From Alphaproteobacteria bacterium (GTDB lineage Bacteria; Pseudomonadota; Alphaproteobacteria; UBA2136; UBA6156): a stretch of DNA of 16,927 nt. The stretch is from the NCBI GenBank assembly GCA_027489415.1, contig JAIXZU010000004.1, forward strand, positions 1 through 16,927. Reading direction: 5' to 3'. Positions 1 through 5,971 of the stretch are shown piece after piece. A model generated the notes under the pieces. That model had not been told where the DNA came from. It did not search any database and saw only the letters and a program-made list of their open reading frames with translations. Both the position numbers and the translations under genes were made by a program. Every line of letters starts with the position of its first letter. The stretch's first letter is position 1.

Positions 1-195
1 TCTCTCACGCCGCGTGAAGAGCGCGTCCTGCGCATGCGCTTTGGTATTGGTATGAGCACGGACCACACGCTGGAAGAAGTCGGCCAACAGTTCAACGTGA
101 CGCGTGAACGTATCCGCCAGATCGAAGCGAAAGCCCTCAAAAAGCTCCGCCACCCCTCCCGCGCCCGTGGCATCAAGTCCTACGCCGAGAACTAG
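1..195 (+). CDS. rpoD: RNA polymerase primary sigma factor RpoD, C-terminal end (partial)
   Basis: The first 64 codons read in frame from base 1 to a TAG at 193-195; the 5' part lies outside the window. This is sigma70 region 4, which binds the -35 promoter element. The start LTPREERVLRMRFGIGM is the region 4.1 signature. TLEEVGQQFNVTRERIRQIE is the helix-turn-helix of region 4.2, followed by the basic tail ALKKLRHPSRARGIKSYAEN. The match to the housekeeping sigma of Alphaproteobacteria is very close, so the family call is secure. A strong hairpin terminator follows 12 bases after the stop. Confidence 0.96.
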   Translation, partial: SLTPREERVLRMRFGIGMSTDHTLEEVGQQFNVTRERIRQIEAKALKKLRHPSRARGIKSYAEN

Positions 196-207
196 GATAA
201 CCAACGC

Positions 208-235
208 AAAAAAAGGAGCCTCACGGCTCCTTTTT
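208..235. terminator. Bidirectional rho-independent terminator between rpoD and the converging 187-aa gene
   Basis: Stem GGAGCC (215-220), loop TCAC, stem GGCTCC (225-230), with an A-run on the left (208-214) and a T-run on the right (231-235). It can therefore stop transcription from both sides: rpoD from the left, and the minus-strand gene whose stop lies at 238-240. Confidence 0.9.
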
Positions 236-237
236 CG

Positions 238-801
238 TCACCAAGCATGGTTGCCCCGAAAAGCCCCCAGTTTCTTGTTATCTTTCGCAATCGCCTTCCA
301 CAATTCCACCATGAACACGTAGGTGCGAATGTAAGGCGTATCCGGCCGCAGGAAAATCTCCACCTCTGTCTGCAGGCGGTCATTGTCCCCGTCGCGCGGC
401 CGCATCCGCAACCGCACCACGCCACCTGCCAGAATTTCCAACCCGATGTACCCGGAGCCGTCATCCATGTGCCGCTCCACATACTTGCGTTTGCGGTGAG
501 GGTAGGCGCCAAACAGGTCGCGCTGTTCAACTTTTGGCCCCACGCGGCGCTCGTCCGCTTCCATCAGGTGCATCAGGTCGCGCAGCGCAAAGTACATTTT
601 GTTGGAAGCACCGCCACCAATCATCGGGGTGCGTATGCGCCCGCCGCAACTGGCGTACTCACGGTTGCTGGTCTCATCAAGGCCGAGGATCGAAATCTCC
701 GGCCACACGTCATAATCACGGGTTTGTCCAATAACGAACATTTCCGCCGTCGTCACATGGCTCCCCGCAAGCAGGGGGCTTTCGGTATAGATGATAGCCA
801 T
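238..801 (-). CDS. Hypothetical protein, 187 aa
   Basis: I do not recognise this family. The chosen start is the ATG at 799-801, beginning MAIIYTESPLLAGSHVTTAE, because a good ribosome site (GGGAG, 7 bases upstream) precedes it. An in-frame upstream ATG at 963 would run through the repeat at 910-1076 and is rejected. The protein is soluble, with no signal peptide or membrane segment. It is rich in charged residues and has a glycine stretch (MIGGGASNK) near the middle. The second half looks like alternating beta strands (GYIGLEILAGGVVRLRMRPR, then VEIFLRPDTPYIRTYVFMVE) before a C-terminal basic helix. It converges on rpoD and shares its terminator. No function is proposed. Confidence 0.75.
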   Translation of the reverse strand: MAIIYTESPLLAGSHVTTAEMFVIGQTRDYDVWPEISILGLDETSNREYASCGGRIRTPMIGGGASNKMYFALRDLMHLMEADERRVGPKVEQRDLFGAYPHRKRKYVERHMDDGSGYIGLEILAGGVVRLRMRPRDGDNDRLQTEVEIFLRPDTPYIRTYVFMVELWKAIAKDNKKLGAFRGNHAW

Positions 802-823
802 CCCACAAACTCCCAAGTGTCTC

Positions 824-838
824 GCCCCCGCAGGGGGC
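824..838. repeat. Short perfect hairpin upstream of the 187-aa gene
   Basis: GCCCCC (824-829), GCA, GGGGGC (833-838) lies about 22 bases 5' of the start codon, in the leader of the minus-strand gene. It could be a leader stem-loop or chance in a C-rich tract. No -10/-35 pair is convincing around it. Confidence 0.35.
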
Positions 839-909
839 CCAAGTGCCCGCAACCTAACCGAAACCCCATCCCCCCGCCACAAAAAATCAATCACGGAACC
901 ACCACTCAA

Positions 910-1076
910 AACGCCCCCTGTTTCCCGGGCTGCGGCACTCTCCATTTTTCCCAAAAATGGCAAGAGTGCCCAGACCCGGGCCCCCCCCCGTCAAGCCTTC
1001 CCTGTAGCTAACTGCACAAAAAAGCTAAGTTGAAGCCACCGCGCCAACGCAACAGCTTCCTCTCGCAAGCACTTCC
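910..1076. repeat. Dispersed composite hairpin repeat, copy A
   Basis: Lead AACGCCCCCTGTTTCCCGGGC, then a nested hairpin bounded by CCCGGG at 924-929 and 975-980. The stem arms are GGCACTCT (934-941) with AGAGTGCC (963-970), and CCATTTTT (942-949) with AAAAATGG (953-960), around a CCC loop. The constant tail GTCAAGCCTTCCC follows. Two further blocks, GAAGCCACCGCGCCA (1032-1046) and CCTCTCGCAAGCACTTCC (1059-1076), recur in copy C at 14658 and 14735. The element fills most of the 315-base gap between the 187-aa gene and the exonuclease gene. It starts shortly after the exonuclease stop codon in the minus orientation, so it may lie in that gene's 3' untranslated region. Confidence 0.85.
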
Positions 1077-1116
1077 CGTCTTCACCGCCCCCAACGCAAA
1101 ACGCAAAACGCAAACG

Positions 1117-1722
1117 CTATCTCTCCGGCACTACCCGCACACCGCGCGCCGCCAGCCATTCAATCGTCACATGCAGGCTCCACACGTCGCGCAGCGGGTC
1201 ATGCACATGGCCCAGTCCGGGCAGGGGGGGTATGCCCACCAGCTCGTGCACACGGCCACTGGTATAATCACGGTCTTCAAACGCAAAACGCTCGTGCAGC
1301 GCCGTGTATAACGGGGTATGGATGGAACCGAACCGCGCACCGTCCAGCGGGTTGGCTATCCGCTGCAAATCGCAGGTTCCGGCAATCACCCCAAAGTCGT
1401 TGCCATTCGAGAAAAACGGCACCTGTCCGCTAAACTGCCGGAACATCTCCAGTCCTTCGCGGGTGCTCACACCCTCGCGCTCCAAACGGTCCTGACGCAC
1501 ACCAACCAACTCCACAGCGTAATCACTCAAAACGGGGTTGATAACCGGCTTCATCAGTACCTGAAACGTTGGGAAACTCTCCCACGGCTCCCCCGGCGTC
1601 ACAATCGCCGCCGCCAGCATGAACACTTCCTTGAACTGCCCCGGCCCGCTCCATCCGCACTCCTGCGCACCTTTCCACGTCGTATATTCCGTATCAAACA
1701 GCCCGTACGTCGCGGTGGCCAT
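1117..1722 (-). CDS. DEDDh-type 3'-5' exonuclease domain protein
   Basis: This 201-aa protein has the DnaQ/RNase T/ERI1-like exonuclease fold, which removes nucleotides from 3' ends of DNA or RNA with two metal ions. Motif I is YGLFDTEYT (D10 and E12). The segment FQVLMKPVINPVLSDYAVEL around residues 53-72 is the usual second strand with the LS-x-x-x-x-EL-x-G-V pattern. SNGNDFGVI (D109) fits motif II. HDPLRDVWSL (H174, D179) is the HxxxxD motif III. All four acidic residues and the histidine are present, so it is probably active. ATG at 1720-1722 has GGAGAG just upstream. The DUF2798 gene ends 12 bases before it, so the two are likely co-transcribed. Whether the substrate is DNA or RNA cannot be told. 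Confidence 0.82.
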   Translation of the reverse strand: MATATYGLFDTEYTTWKGAQECGWSGPGQFKEVFMLAAAIVTPGEPWESFPTFQVLMKPVINPVLSDYAVELVGVRQDRLEREGVSTREGLEMFRQFSGQVPFFSNGNDFGVIAGTCDLQRIANPLDGARFGSIHTPLYTALHERFAFEDRDYTSGRVHELVGIPPLPGLGHVHDPLRDVWSLHVTIEWLAARGVRVVPER

Positions 1723-1734
1723 CCTCTGTCTCTC

Positions 1735-1974
1735 CTACCTGCCCGGTGTCTCCACAAACGCCCCCACAATCCGCCGCGTCAGCGGCAGCACCACCATCAC
1801 GGTGGGGAAGGCGATAGCCCACGAAATCGGCCACGCATGCAGCCACGCATCAAAGGCTTCCACCACAAACCCCACCGCCCGTAATGTCGCCACGAACGAG
1901 ATAATCCCGCTCATCACAAAGCTCAGGCACAGGGGGAGGGCGAACGGGTAGTATCGGGCGGGGAGTTTTTTCAT
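1735..1974 (-). CDS. DUF2798 family small membrane protein
   Basis: 79 aa with two predicted membrane helices: PFALPLCLSFVMSGIISFVA (about 10-29) and a second around residues 48-64. The pattern of a first helix containing MSGIISF, then F-x-x-W-L-x-A-W, then AFPTVMVVLPLTRRIV is typical of DUF2798, whose role is unknown. Length is normal for the family. No clear ribosome site precedes the ATG at 1972-1974, so translation may be weak or leaderless. It is the first gene of a probable pair with the exonuclease (12-base gap); I see no functional reason for the pairing. Confidence 0.75.
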   Translation of the reverse strand: MKKLPARYYPFALPLCLSFVMSGIISFVATLRAVGFVVEAFDAWLHAWPISWAIAFPTVMVVLPLTRRIVGAFVETPGR

Positions 1975-2242
1975 GTCTTATAGCTAGCACACGTCGTCAC
2001 CAGCTCCAACTCAATCACGCAATAACGCAGTAACCCAATCACTCACTACAACCACCCCCCACTTTCCATCCGCCTCCCACCTACTTTCCTTACATTTTCC
2101 ATCCGTGGTAATCAAAAATCCGCCGTCGCCAACCCTTTCGTCCTCCGCGTACCAAATACCTTCCTTCCACTGCCCATTCACGGAAAGCACTCATCCAACA
2201 CAATATCAATCACTTAAACCCCACAGGTTGTAATGCTGTTTA
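1975..2242. other. Non-coding stretch, little recognisable
   Basis: About 270 bases, C-rich on the plus strand, without a supported gene, hairpin or repeat. It holds the region upstream of the DUF2798 gene (start at 1974), but I see no convincing -35/-10 pair for it. The clear promoter at 2243-2271 points the other way. Confidence 0.5.
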
Positions 2243-2271
2243 TTGACATTTCAACAAGTTAGCGCTATACT
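2243..2271 (+). promoter_or_regulatory. Near-consensus sigma70 promoter without a plus-strand gene
   Basis: TTGACA at 2243-2248, a 17-base spacer, TATACT at 2266-2271. Transcription would start near 2278 and run rightwards across the hairpin at 2296-2315, which has no T-run in this direction, then into the antisense of the 88-aa gene. No credible plus-strand reading frame with a ribosome site follows. Confidence 0.7.
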
Positions 2272-2289
2272 ATCTCCATCATCACTAAC

Positions 2290-2315
2290 AAAAAACCGCC
2301 CGGAAAACCGGGCGG
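2290..2315 (-). terminator. Rho-independent terminator of the 88-aa gene
   Basis: Stem CCGCCCGG (2296-2303), loop of four, CCGGGCGG (2308-2315). On the minus strand the stem is followed by a run of six T (2295 down to 2290). It lies 11 bases after the stop codon at 2327. Confidence 0.9.
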
Positions 2316-2326
2316 AATCTCGCAAA

Positions 2327-2593
2327 TCAGGCCGCCAGCTTGGTTTCCCAAGCCTCATAAAGCCCGCGCATCACCCGCAGGTGCGGCATCGGCCCCGCAG
2401 GCTTGTCGCCCCGAACGATGGAAACATACTCCTCCATCACTTCGGAAAAACGCAACCCGAGGCAGTTCCCATCGCCGGTGAACTCCTCCATGCGGGGAAA
2501 CATCCGCCCGAGCCGCGCCCTTGCCGCCGCCTCCCGCGTTGCCGCCGTTTCGATAACGGCCATGGCATTGTAAGCCATTGAAAAGATACGCAT
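2327..2593 (-). CDS. Hypothetical protein, 88 aa
   Basis: Unrecognised small soluble protein. ATG at 2591-2593 has a good GGAG seven bases upstream, which supports this start over the internal methionines. The protein is mostly helical by composition, with an alanine/arginine-rich stretch (ETAATREAAARARLGRMFPR) followed by a more acidic half. There is no signal peptide, membrane segment or cysteine pair; one cysteine is in DGNCLGLRF. It has its own promoter candidate (2649-2676) and terminator (2290-2315), so it is a compact single-gene unit. A strong promoter points at its 3' end from the opposite strand. Confidence 0.72.
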   Translation of the reverse strand: MRIFSMAYNAMAVIETAATREAAARARLGRMFPRMEEFTGDGNCLGLRFSEVMEEYVSIVRGDKPAGPMPHLRVMRGLYEAWETKLAA

Positions 2594-2648
2594 TACTTAC
2601 TCCTTTCGAGAGCCGAAAACGTGACTACCGCAAACGCGGTCTCCTCAA

Positions 2649-2676
2649 AGTATGGGGCCCAAACCACCCATTTCAA
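2649..2676 (-). promoter_or_regulatory. Candidate promoter of the 88-aa gene
   Basis: On the minus strand: TTGAAA (2676-2671), 16-base spacer, CATACT (2654-2649). It sits between the terminator of the DUF305 gene and the start of the 88-aa gene, where a promoter is needed. The leader also holds a small inverted repeat, ACCGC-GTTT-GCGGT. Confidence 0.45.
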
Positions 2677-2681
2677 CCCCT

Positions 2682-2705
2682 AAAAAAGCCGCCCTCACGG
2701 CGGCT
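2682..2705 (-). terminator. Rho-independent terminator of the DUF305 gene
   Basis: Stem AGCCGCC (2687-2693), loop CTCAC, GGCGGCT (2699-2705), followed on the minus strand by six T (2687 down to 2682). The stop codon of the DUF305 gene is at 2712-2714. Confidence 0.9.
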
Positions 2706-2711
2706 TTCAGG

Positions 2712-3470
2712 CTATTTCTGCACTGCCGGAGTCGCTTCCAGAAACTCCATCTGCGGCGCGGTATTGATAATCTCCGCATCCGGCGCCGGCATATCGGGCA
2801 GGACGGATGTCACCGCCCGAATCGCCTCGGAATTCATAGCGTTAGTCGCACTAATCACATTCGTAGCCGGCAGGCTCGGGCTCACCAGCGTCTCGCTCAC
2901 CGCAGGCACAGGCGTCGGGGTAACAATGTCCTTTGTCACAGCCGGAACCGCAGGTATCAGCGTTGGGGAAACCGCAGTCCTCACCTTGTCCGGCAGCGGT
3001 ATCACCGCACCCGGCGTCATCAGCAAAGGCTTGCTGGGCGGGGCTTCCGCAGGCACAGCCTCCGGCTCCGCCACCTCGTTTCCGCTCACTGTCGGCCCAT
3101 GCTTGGCCAACCAATCTTTCATGAACCGGATTTCCTTATCCTGCGCCTTCATAATGTCACCCGCCAGCATCCGCACATCCGCGTCAGTGCCGTGTTCCAG
3201 CACAATCTTGGCCATATCAATCGCCCCTTGGTGGTGCGGTATCATCGCGCGCAGAAAATCCACATCAGCATCGCCCGTGTACTTCGTCGCCATCATCGCC
3301 TTGTGCATCTTGGCATCCGCCGCCTTAAACGCCGCCGTACTGTCACTAACCGCAGGCACAGTCGCACTGGTCACAGCCATTTCTGCCGCAGTGTGCCCCT
3401 CATGGCCTGTGGTCTGGGCGGAAACGTCAACCGCCATAAATGCCATGAAAAATAAGGGGATGTACTTCAT
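2712..3470 (-). CDS. Secreted DUF305 (CopM-like) protein with long Pro/Val/Ala tail
   Basis: 252 aa. Residues 1-18 form a signal peptide ending VSA, so the protein is exported. The DUF305 domain spans about 45-123, with MHKAMM (55-60), then FLRAMIPHHQGAIDMAKIVL (72-91) and KAQDKEIRFMKDWL. The paired histidines and spaced methionines are typical of this family, some members of which bind copper in the periplasm; metal binding here is inference. After about residue 130 there is an unusual 120-residue low-complexity tail rich in Pro, Val, Ala and Thr, with no cysteine, which looks like a flexible linker or wall/envelope-spanning segment. The ribosome site before ATG 3468-3470 is weak (AAAGA). 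It ends at its own terminator. Confidence 0.85.
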   Translation of the reverse strand: MKYIPLFFMAFMAVDVSAQTTGHEGHTAAEMAVTSATVPAVSDSTAAFKAADAKMHKAMMATKYTGDADVDFLRAMIPHHQGAIDMAKIVLEHGTDADVRMLAGDIMKAQDKEIRFMKDWLAKHGPTVSGNEVAEPEAVPAEAPPSKPLLMTPGAVIPLPDKVRTAVSPTLIPAVPAVTKDIVTPTPVPAVSETLVSPSLPATNVISATNAMNSEAIRAVTSVLPDMPAPDAEIINTAPQMEFLEATPAVQK

Positions 3471-3542
3471 GAAAGGTCTTTCTTTTTATCGTACCAGAAC
3501 AGGCACATGTGCGGCCCTGAATATCCCGCAGTATCCGGCGTC

Positions 3543-4448
3543 TTACGCCTCTGCGTCAATCTCCCATACCGTGCGCGGCCGCCCAAGTTGCAGGCATGCG
3601 GCATCGGCAATATTGGTCAGCAGGCTCGCCACCGTCATCGGGCCAACGCCTCCGGGCACGGGCGTCAAAACGCGTGCAATACCCTCAACCCGCACTCTGG
3701 CCACATCGCCTAATAATTGGCCACCCGTGCGCGTCAGGCCCACATCAATCACTACGGCACCGGGCTTCACCCATGCATCCGTCACCAGTCCCGGCGCCCC
3801 TGCCGCCGCCACCAACACATCACAACTGCGCGCCAACTTGGCGGGCGCTGGGGTGTCTTTATCAATCGCCACAACTTCGGCCCCAGCCTGCGCCAGCATT
3901 TCGCGCAGCGGTGCCCCCACCACCATACCCTTGCCAATCACAGCAATCCTGCTGCCGGCAACAGGGGCACCAGCTACGTCCAATAACCGTAAAACACCCA
4001 GTGGCGTTGCAGGCAGCAATGCTGCTTCGCTGTTGGCCCGTCTTAAACTGGCACTGGCTGCACTCAAACCATCAATATCTTTAGCGGCAGGCACCAGGTC
4101 TAAAACCGCCTGCACGCGCCATCCATCCGGCAGGGGGGTCTGCACGATAATCGCATGAATCTCGCTGTCCTGTGCCAAAGCATGCACCGTGGCATGTAAT
4201 GCACTCTCACCATCGGTTTCGCTCAGCCGAACAACCTCGGCCGTAACCCCCACACGCGCACAGGCCGCAAGTTTGTGGGTAATATAGGCGTTGCTGGCGG
4301 GGTTATCTCCCACTTGCACGATGCACACCCGTATCCGCACACCAAGTGCCGCTATCACACGGGCCACTTCCGGTAACAACTGGTCACGCAGCGGCCCGCC
4401 CTTCAAAATACGGGTATCGATCCGAGTTGTCACACCATCAAGAGTCAT
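3543..4448 (-). CDS. folD: Bifunctional methylenetetrahydrofolate dehydrogenase/cyclohydrolase FolD
   Basis: Converts 5,10-methylene-THF to 10-formyl-THF through 5,10-methenyl-THF in cytosolic one-carbon metabolism. ATG at 4446-4448 with AAGG upstream gives 301 aa, close to the family norm; a GTG at 4475 would add nine residues. Seen: active-site SNAYITHK (Y55, K59), VQTPLP (Q103), KDIDG (124-127), and the C-terminal TPVPGGVGPMTVASL near 262-275. Odd points: the cofactor-binding loop usually reads GRSxIVGxP but here is GKGMVVGAP (172-180), and the usual PCTPxG is PATPLG (146-151). The N-x-G-x-L stretch after DGL is also changed. The identity is clear, but cofactor use could differ from typical NADP-dependent FolD. 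Confidence 0.93.
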   Translation of the reverse strand: MTLDGVTTRIDTRILKGGPLRDQLLPEVARVIAALGVRIRVCIVQVGDNPASNAYITHKLAACARVGVTAEVVRLSETDGESALHATVHALAQDSEIHAIIVQTPLPDGWRVQAVLDLVPAAKDIDGLSAASASLRRANSEAALLPATPLGVLRLLDVAGAPVAGSRIAVIGKGMVVGAPLREMLAQAGAEVVAIDKDTPAPAKLARSCDVLVAAAGAPGLVTDAWVKPGAVVIDVGLTRTGGQLLGDVARVRVEGIARVLTPVPGGVGPMTVASLLTNIADAACLQLGRPRTVWEIDAEA

Positions 4449-4461
4449 TGCCGCACCCTTG

Positions 4462-4484
4462 CTTGACGCACTCACTCTGTCAAG
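4462..4484. promoter_or_regulatory. Inverted repeat in the folD / oxidoreductase divergent gap
   Basis: CTTGAC (4462-4467) and GTCAAG (4479-4484), a perfect 6-bp inverted repeat with an 11-base spacer, inside the 49-base gap between two divergent starts. It resembles an operator for a dimeric regulator; back-to-back -35-like TTGAC elements are another reading, but no fitting -10 is seen. Confidence 0.35.
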
Positions 4485-4497
4485 TCACGCTGCAATC

Positions 4498-5853
4498 ATG
4501 GAAAACGCCTCAGGCAACACCGCGCCGGAAGTCATCGTTGTTGGTGGCGGGCCTTTGGCGTTGCTCACCGCACTTTTGCTGCACAAGCAGGGCATTGCCG
4601 TAACCATCACCGGGGAGCTCCCCCCCACCAATCCACCCTTGAACCCGGAACTGATGCTCATCGGCGGTGACGACATCCTGCCCGGTCTCTTCCAAACTTC
4701 TCTGCAACAGTGGCGGAGCCTCTCATCCCGCATAGGCATCCCCCCGCTCATCCACACCATGCCATCACAGGACCTCGCAACATCTGAAGGCCGCGTAACC
4801 AAACTGCGAGAGGAAGCACTCTACGACGCTCTCGGCGGAGAAACCGTCACCTACCAGAATACCCCCTCAGAGTTCTCTCCCATGTCACTCGGTAGCAAAT
4901 CTTGGCAGGAAACGCCGGTTCTAGTGCCTTCAACCCAACAAATCCTGCAGCAGGCTGTAGTTGCCGCAGGCATTCCAAGGCTCATGCTGAATCCAGCCGC
5001 CCTTTCAATCGTGAACCTGACCGACCCGCATCTGACCATGGAAGACGGCTCAACCATGCACGCGCGGCATATTATTTTTACCAGCGCGCGCGCCTTGCGC
5101 CGGGTACTGCCACCGCTTGGCTTGGCGTTACCGCTGCGCCCCGCCCGTGGTCACGTCATCATGTTGCAAACGTCGTCGCCCCATGGCCTGCCCTTACTGT
5201 TGCAACGGTTGCATCGCGGGCATCTCTTCATCGTCCCTGTCACTGCCAATCGTATTGATATTCATTATGACGCGATTAATGACCCTGCCCAATCGACTTT
5301 CACCACGCGTCATTCAGCGAATTTGGTTACAGCGCTCATGCAGCATGCCTCTCAGCTGGCTCCGGCGCTGGAGGGTGCCACCATGCTGGGCGTAACCACC
5401 TCCCGCCACTGGCTCACGCCGGACTTTTTCCCCGCATTAGGCCCATGGCCTGGCCTCCCTGGCGTACTCGTTGGCTCTGGTTGGGGCGGTCGCCGTACGG
5501 CCCTTGCCGCAGGTGCGGCACATATACTGGTTGAAGCTGTTACCACGGGTACAGCAGGGCTGGATATCCATGCCCTCGCCCCCAACCGCTTCGCCAATGG
5601 CTTGTGGCAGGTGGTCAAGCAGCCCGGAAGCTTGACGTGGCAGGAACCGAACATTGTCAAAGCCGCCAATCTCATGTCACCAAAGCCGGACTATGCCATC
5701 AACGTGAACCTGACCGAGGCTCCCAAAGCACAGTATGCCAACAATGTGCAACAAATTAGCAAGAACATTACCGAGAGCGCCGCCCGACGTCCAACTGTCA
5801 CACAAACCCGCTCCAAGCCAAAAATTCAAACCGCAAGTGTCAAAAGCTCGTAA
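4498..5853 (+). CDS. FAD-dependent oxidoreductase, DAO (glycine/D-amino acid oxidase-like) family
   Basis: 451 aa from ATG 4498. Upstream in-frame codons overlap folD and are not used. Residues 11-40 (EVIVVGGGPLALLTALLLHK onward) form the Rossmann fold that binds FAD. The middle has PLRPARGHVIML, a DAO-type strand near the active site. The C-terminal core TSRHWLTPDFFPALGPWPGL, then GVLVGSGWGGRRTALAAGAA and LAPNRF, matches the end of the DAO domain, where the isoalloxazine ring and substrate are held. About 80 residues after PNRF form an extra polar, low-complexity tail of unknown role. No Shine-Dalgarno sequence precedes the ATG, so a leaderless message is possible. The substrate cannot be told; ThiO-, DadA- or MnmC-like roles are all conceivable. 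Confidence 0.8.
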   Translation: MENASGNTAPEVIVVGGGPLALLTALLLHKQGIAVTITGELPPTNPPLNPELMLIGGDDILPGLFQTSLQQWRSLSSRIGIPPLIHTMPSQDLATSEGRVTKLREEALYDALGGETVTYQNTPSEFSPMSLGSKSWQETPVLVPSTQQILQQAVVAAGIPRLMLNPAALSIVNLTDPHLTMEDGSTMHARHIIFTSARALRRVLPPLGLALPLRPARGHVIMLQTSSPHGLPLLLQRLHRGHLFIVPVTANRIDIHYDAINDPAQSTFTTRHSANLVTALMQHASQLAPALEGATMLGVTTSRHWLTPDFFPALGPWPGLPGVLVGSGWGGRRTALAAGAAHILVEAVTTGTAGLDIHALAPNRFANGLWQVVKQPGSLTWQEPNIVKAANLMSPKPDYAINVNLTEAPKAQYANNVQQISKNITESAARRPTVTQTRSKPKIQTASVKSS

Positions 5854-5882
5854 TCGAGACGAATAAGCCATTTATCATACCA

Positions 5883-5897
5883 TTGTGCGTCGCACAA
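5883..5897. promoter_or_regulatory. Perfect palindrome upstream of the phasin promoter (possible PhaR-type operator)
   Basis: TTGTGCGTCGCACAA: arms TTGTGCG and CGCACAA around one base. The core is TGC-N3-GCA, like the TGC/GCA half-sites reported for PhaR repressors of phasin genes in some Alphaproteobacteria. It ends 5 bases before the -35 box at 5903. Function is inferred from sequence and position only. Confidence 0.5.
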
Positions 5898-5902
5898 AAA
5901 GG

Positions 5903-5931
5903 TTGACACCCTTCTCCCGCAAAGGCATCTT
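5903..5931 (+). promoter_or_regulatory. Candidate phasin promoter
   Basis: Consensus TTGACA at 5903-5908; 17 bases later CATCTT (5926-5931) is a poor -10. The perfect -35 next to a palindrome and a gene start 64 bases beyond -35 makes a promoter here likely, even if the -10 is uncertain. Confidence 0.5.
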
Positions 5932-5971
5932 TTAGTTAATCAACAACAAACCATCAGAAAAGGTCTGTGCA

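Noticed and set aside
802..963. N-terminal extension of the 187-aa protein
   Set aside because: The extra 54 codons translate the dispersed repeat and have no ribosome site, whereas the ATG at 801 has one.
910..1010. Repeat hairpin as a tRNA-like or terminator structure
   Set aside because: No tRNA cloverleaf or T-loop sequence can be drawn, and no T-run follows the stem on either strand.
247..1011. 254-codon plus-strand open frame
   Set aside because: It lies opposite the 187-aa gene and continues through the hairpin repeat; composition is His/Pro/Arg-rich shadow sequence. The minus-strand gene has a good ribosome site.
1094..1117. Short tandem repeat of ACGCAAAA next to the exonuclease stop codon
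   Set aside because: Only about three units; too short to be a CRISPR array or an expression switch, and outside the reading frame.
2578..4158. 526-codon plus-strand open frame
   Set aside because: It runs antisense to the DUF305 gene and folD, both of which have clear family motifs. The translation is a Ser/Ala/Thr-rich shadow with no domain and no ribosome site.
4291..4497. N-terminal extension of the flavin oxidoreductase
   Set aside because: It overlaps folD on the other strand, and the FAD-binding motif begins only about 12 residues after the ATG at 4498.
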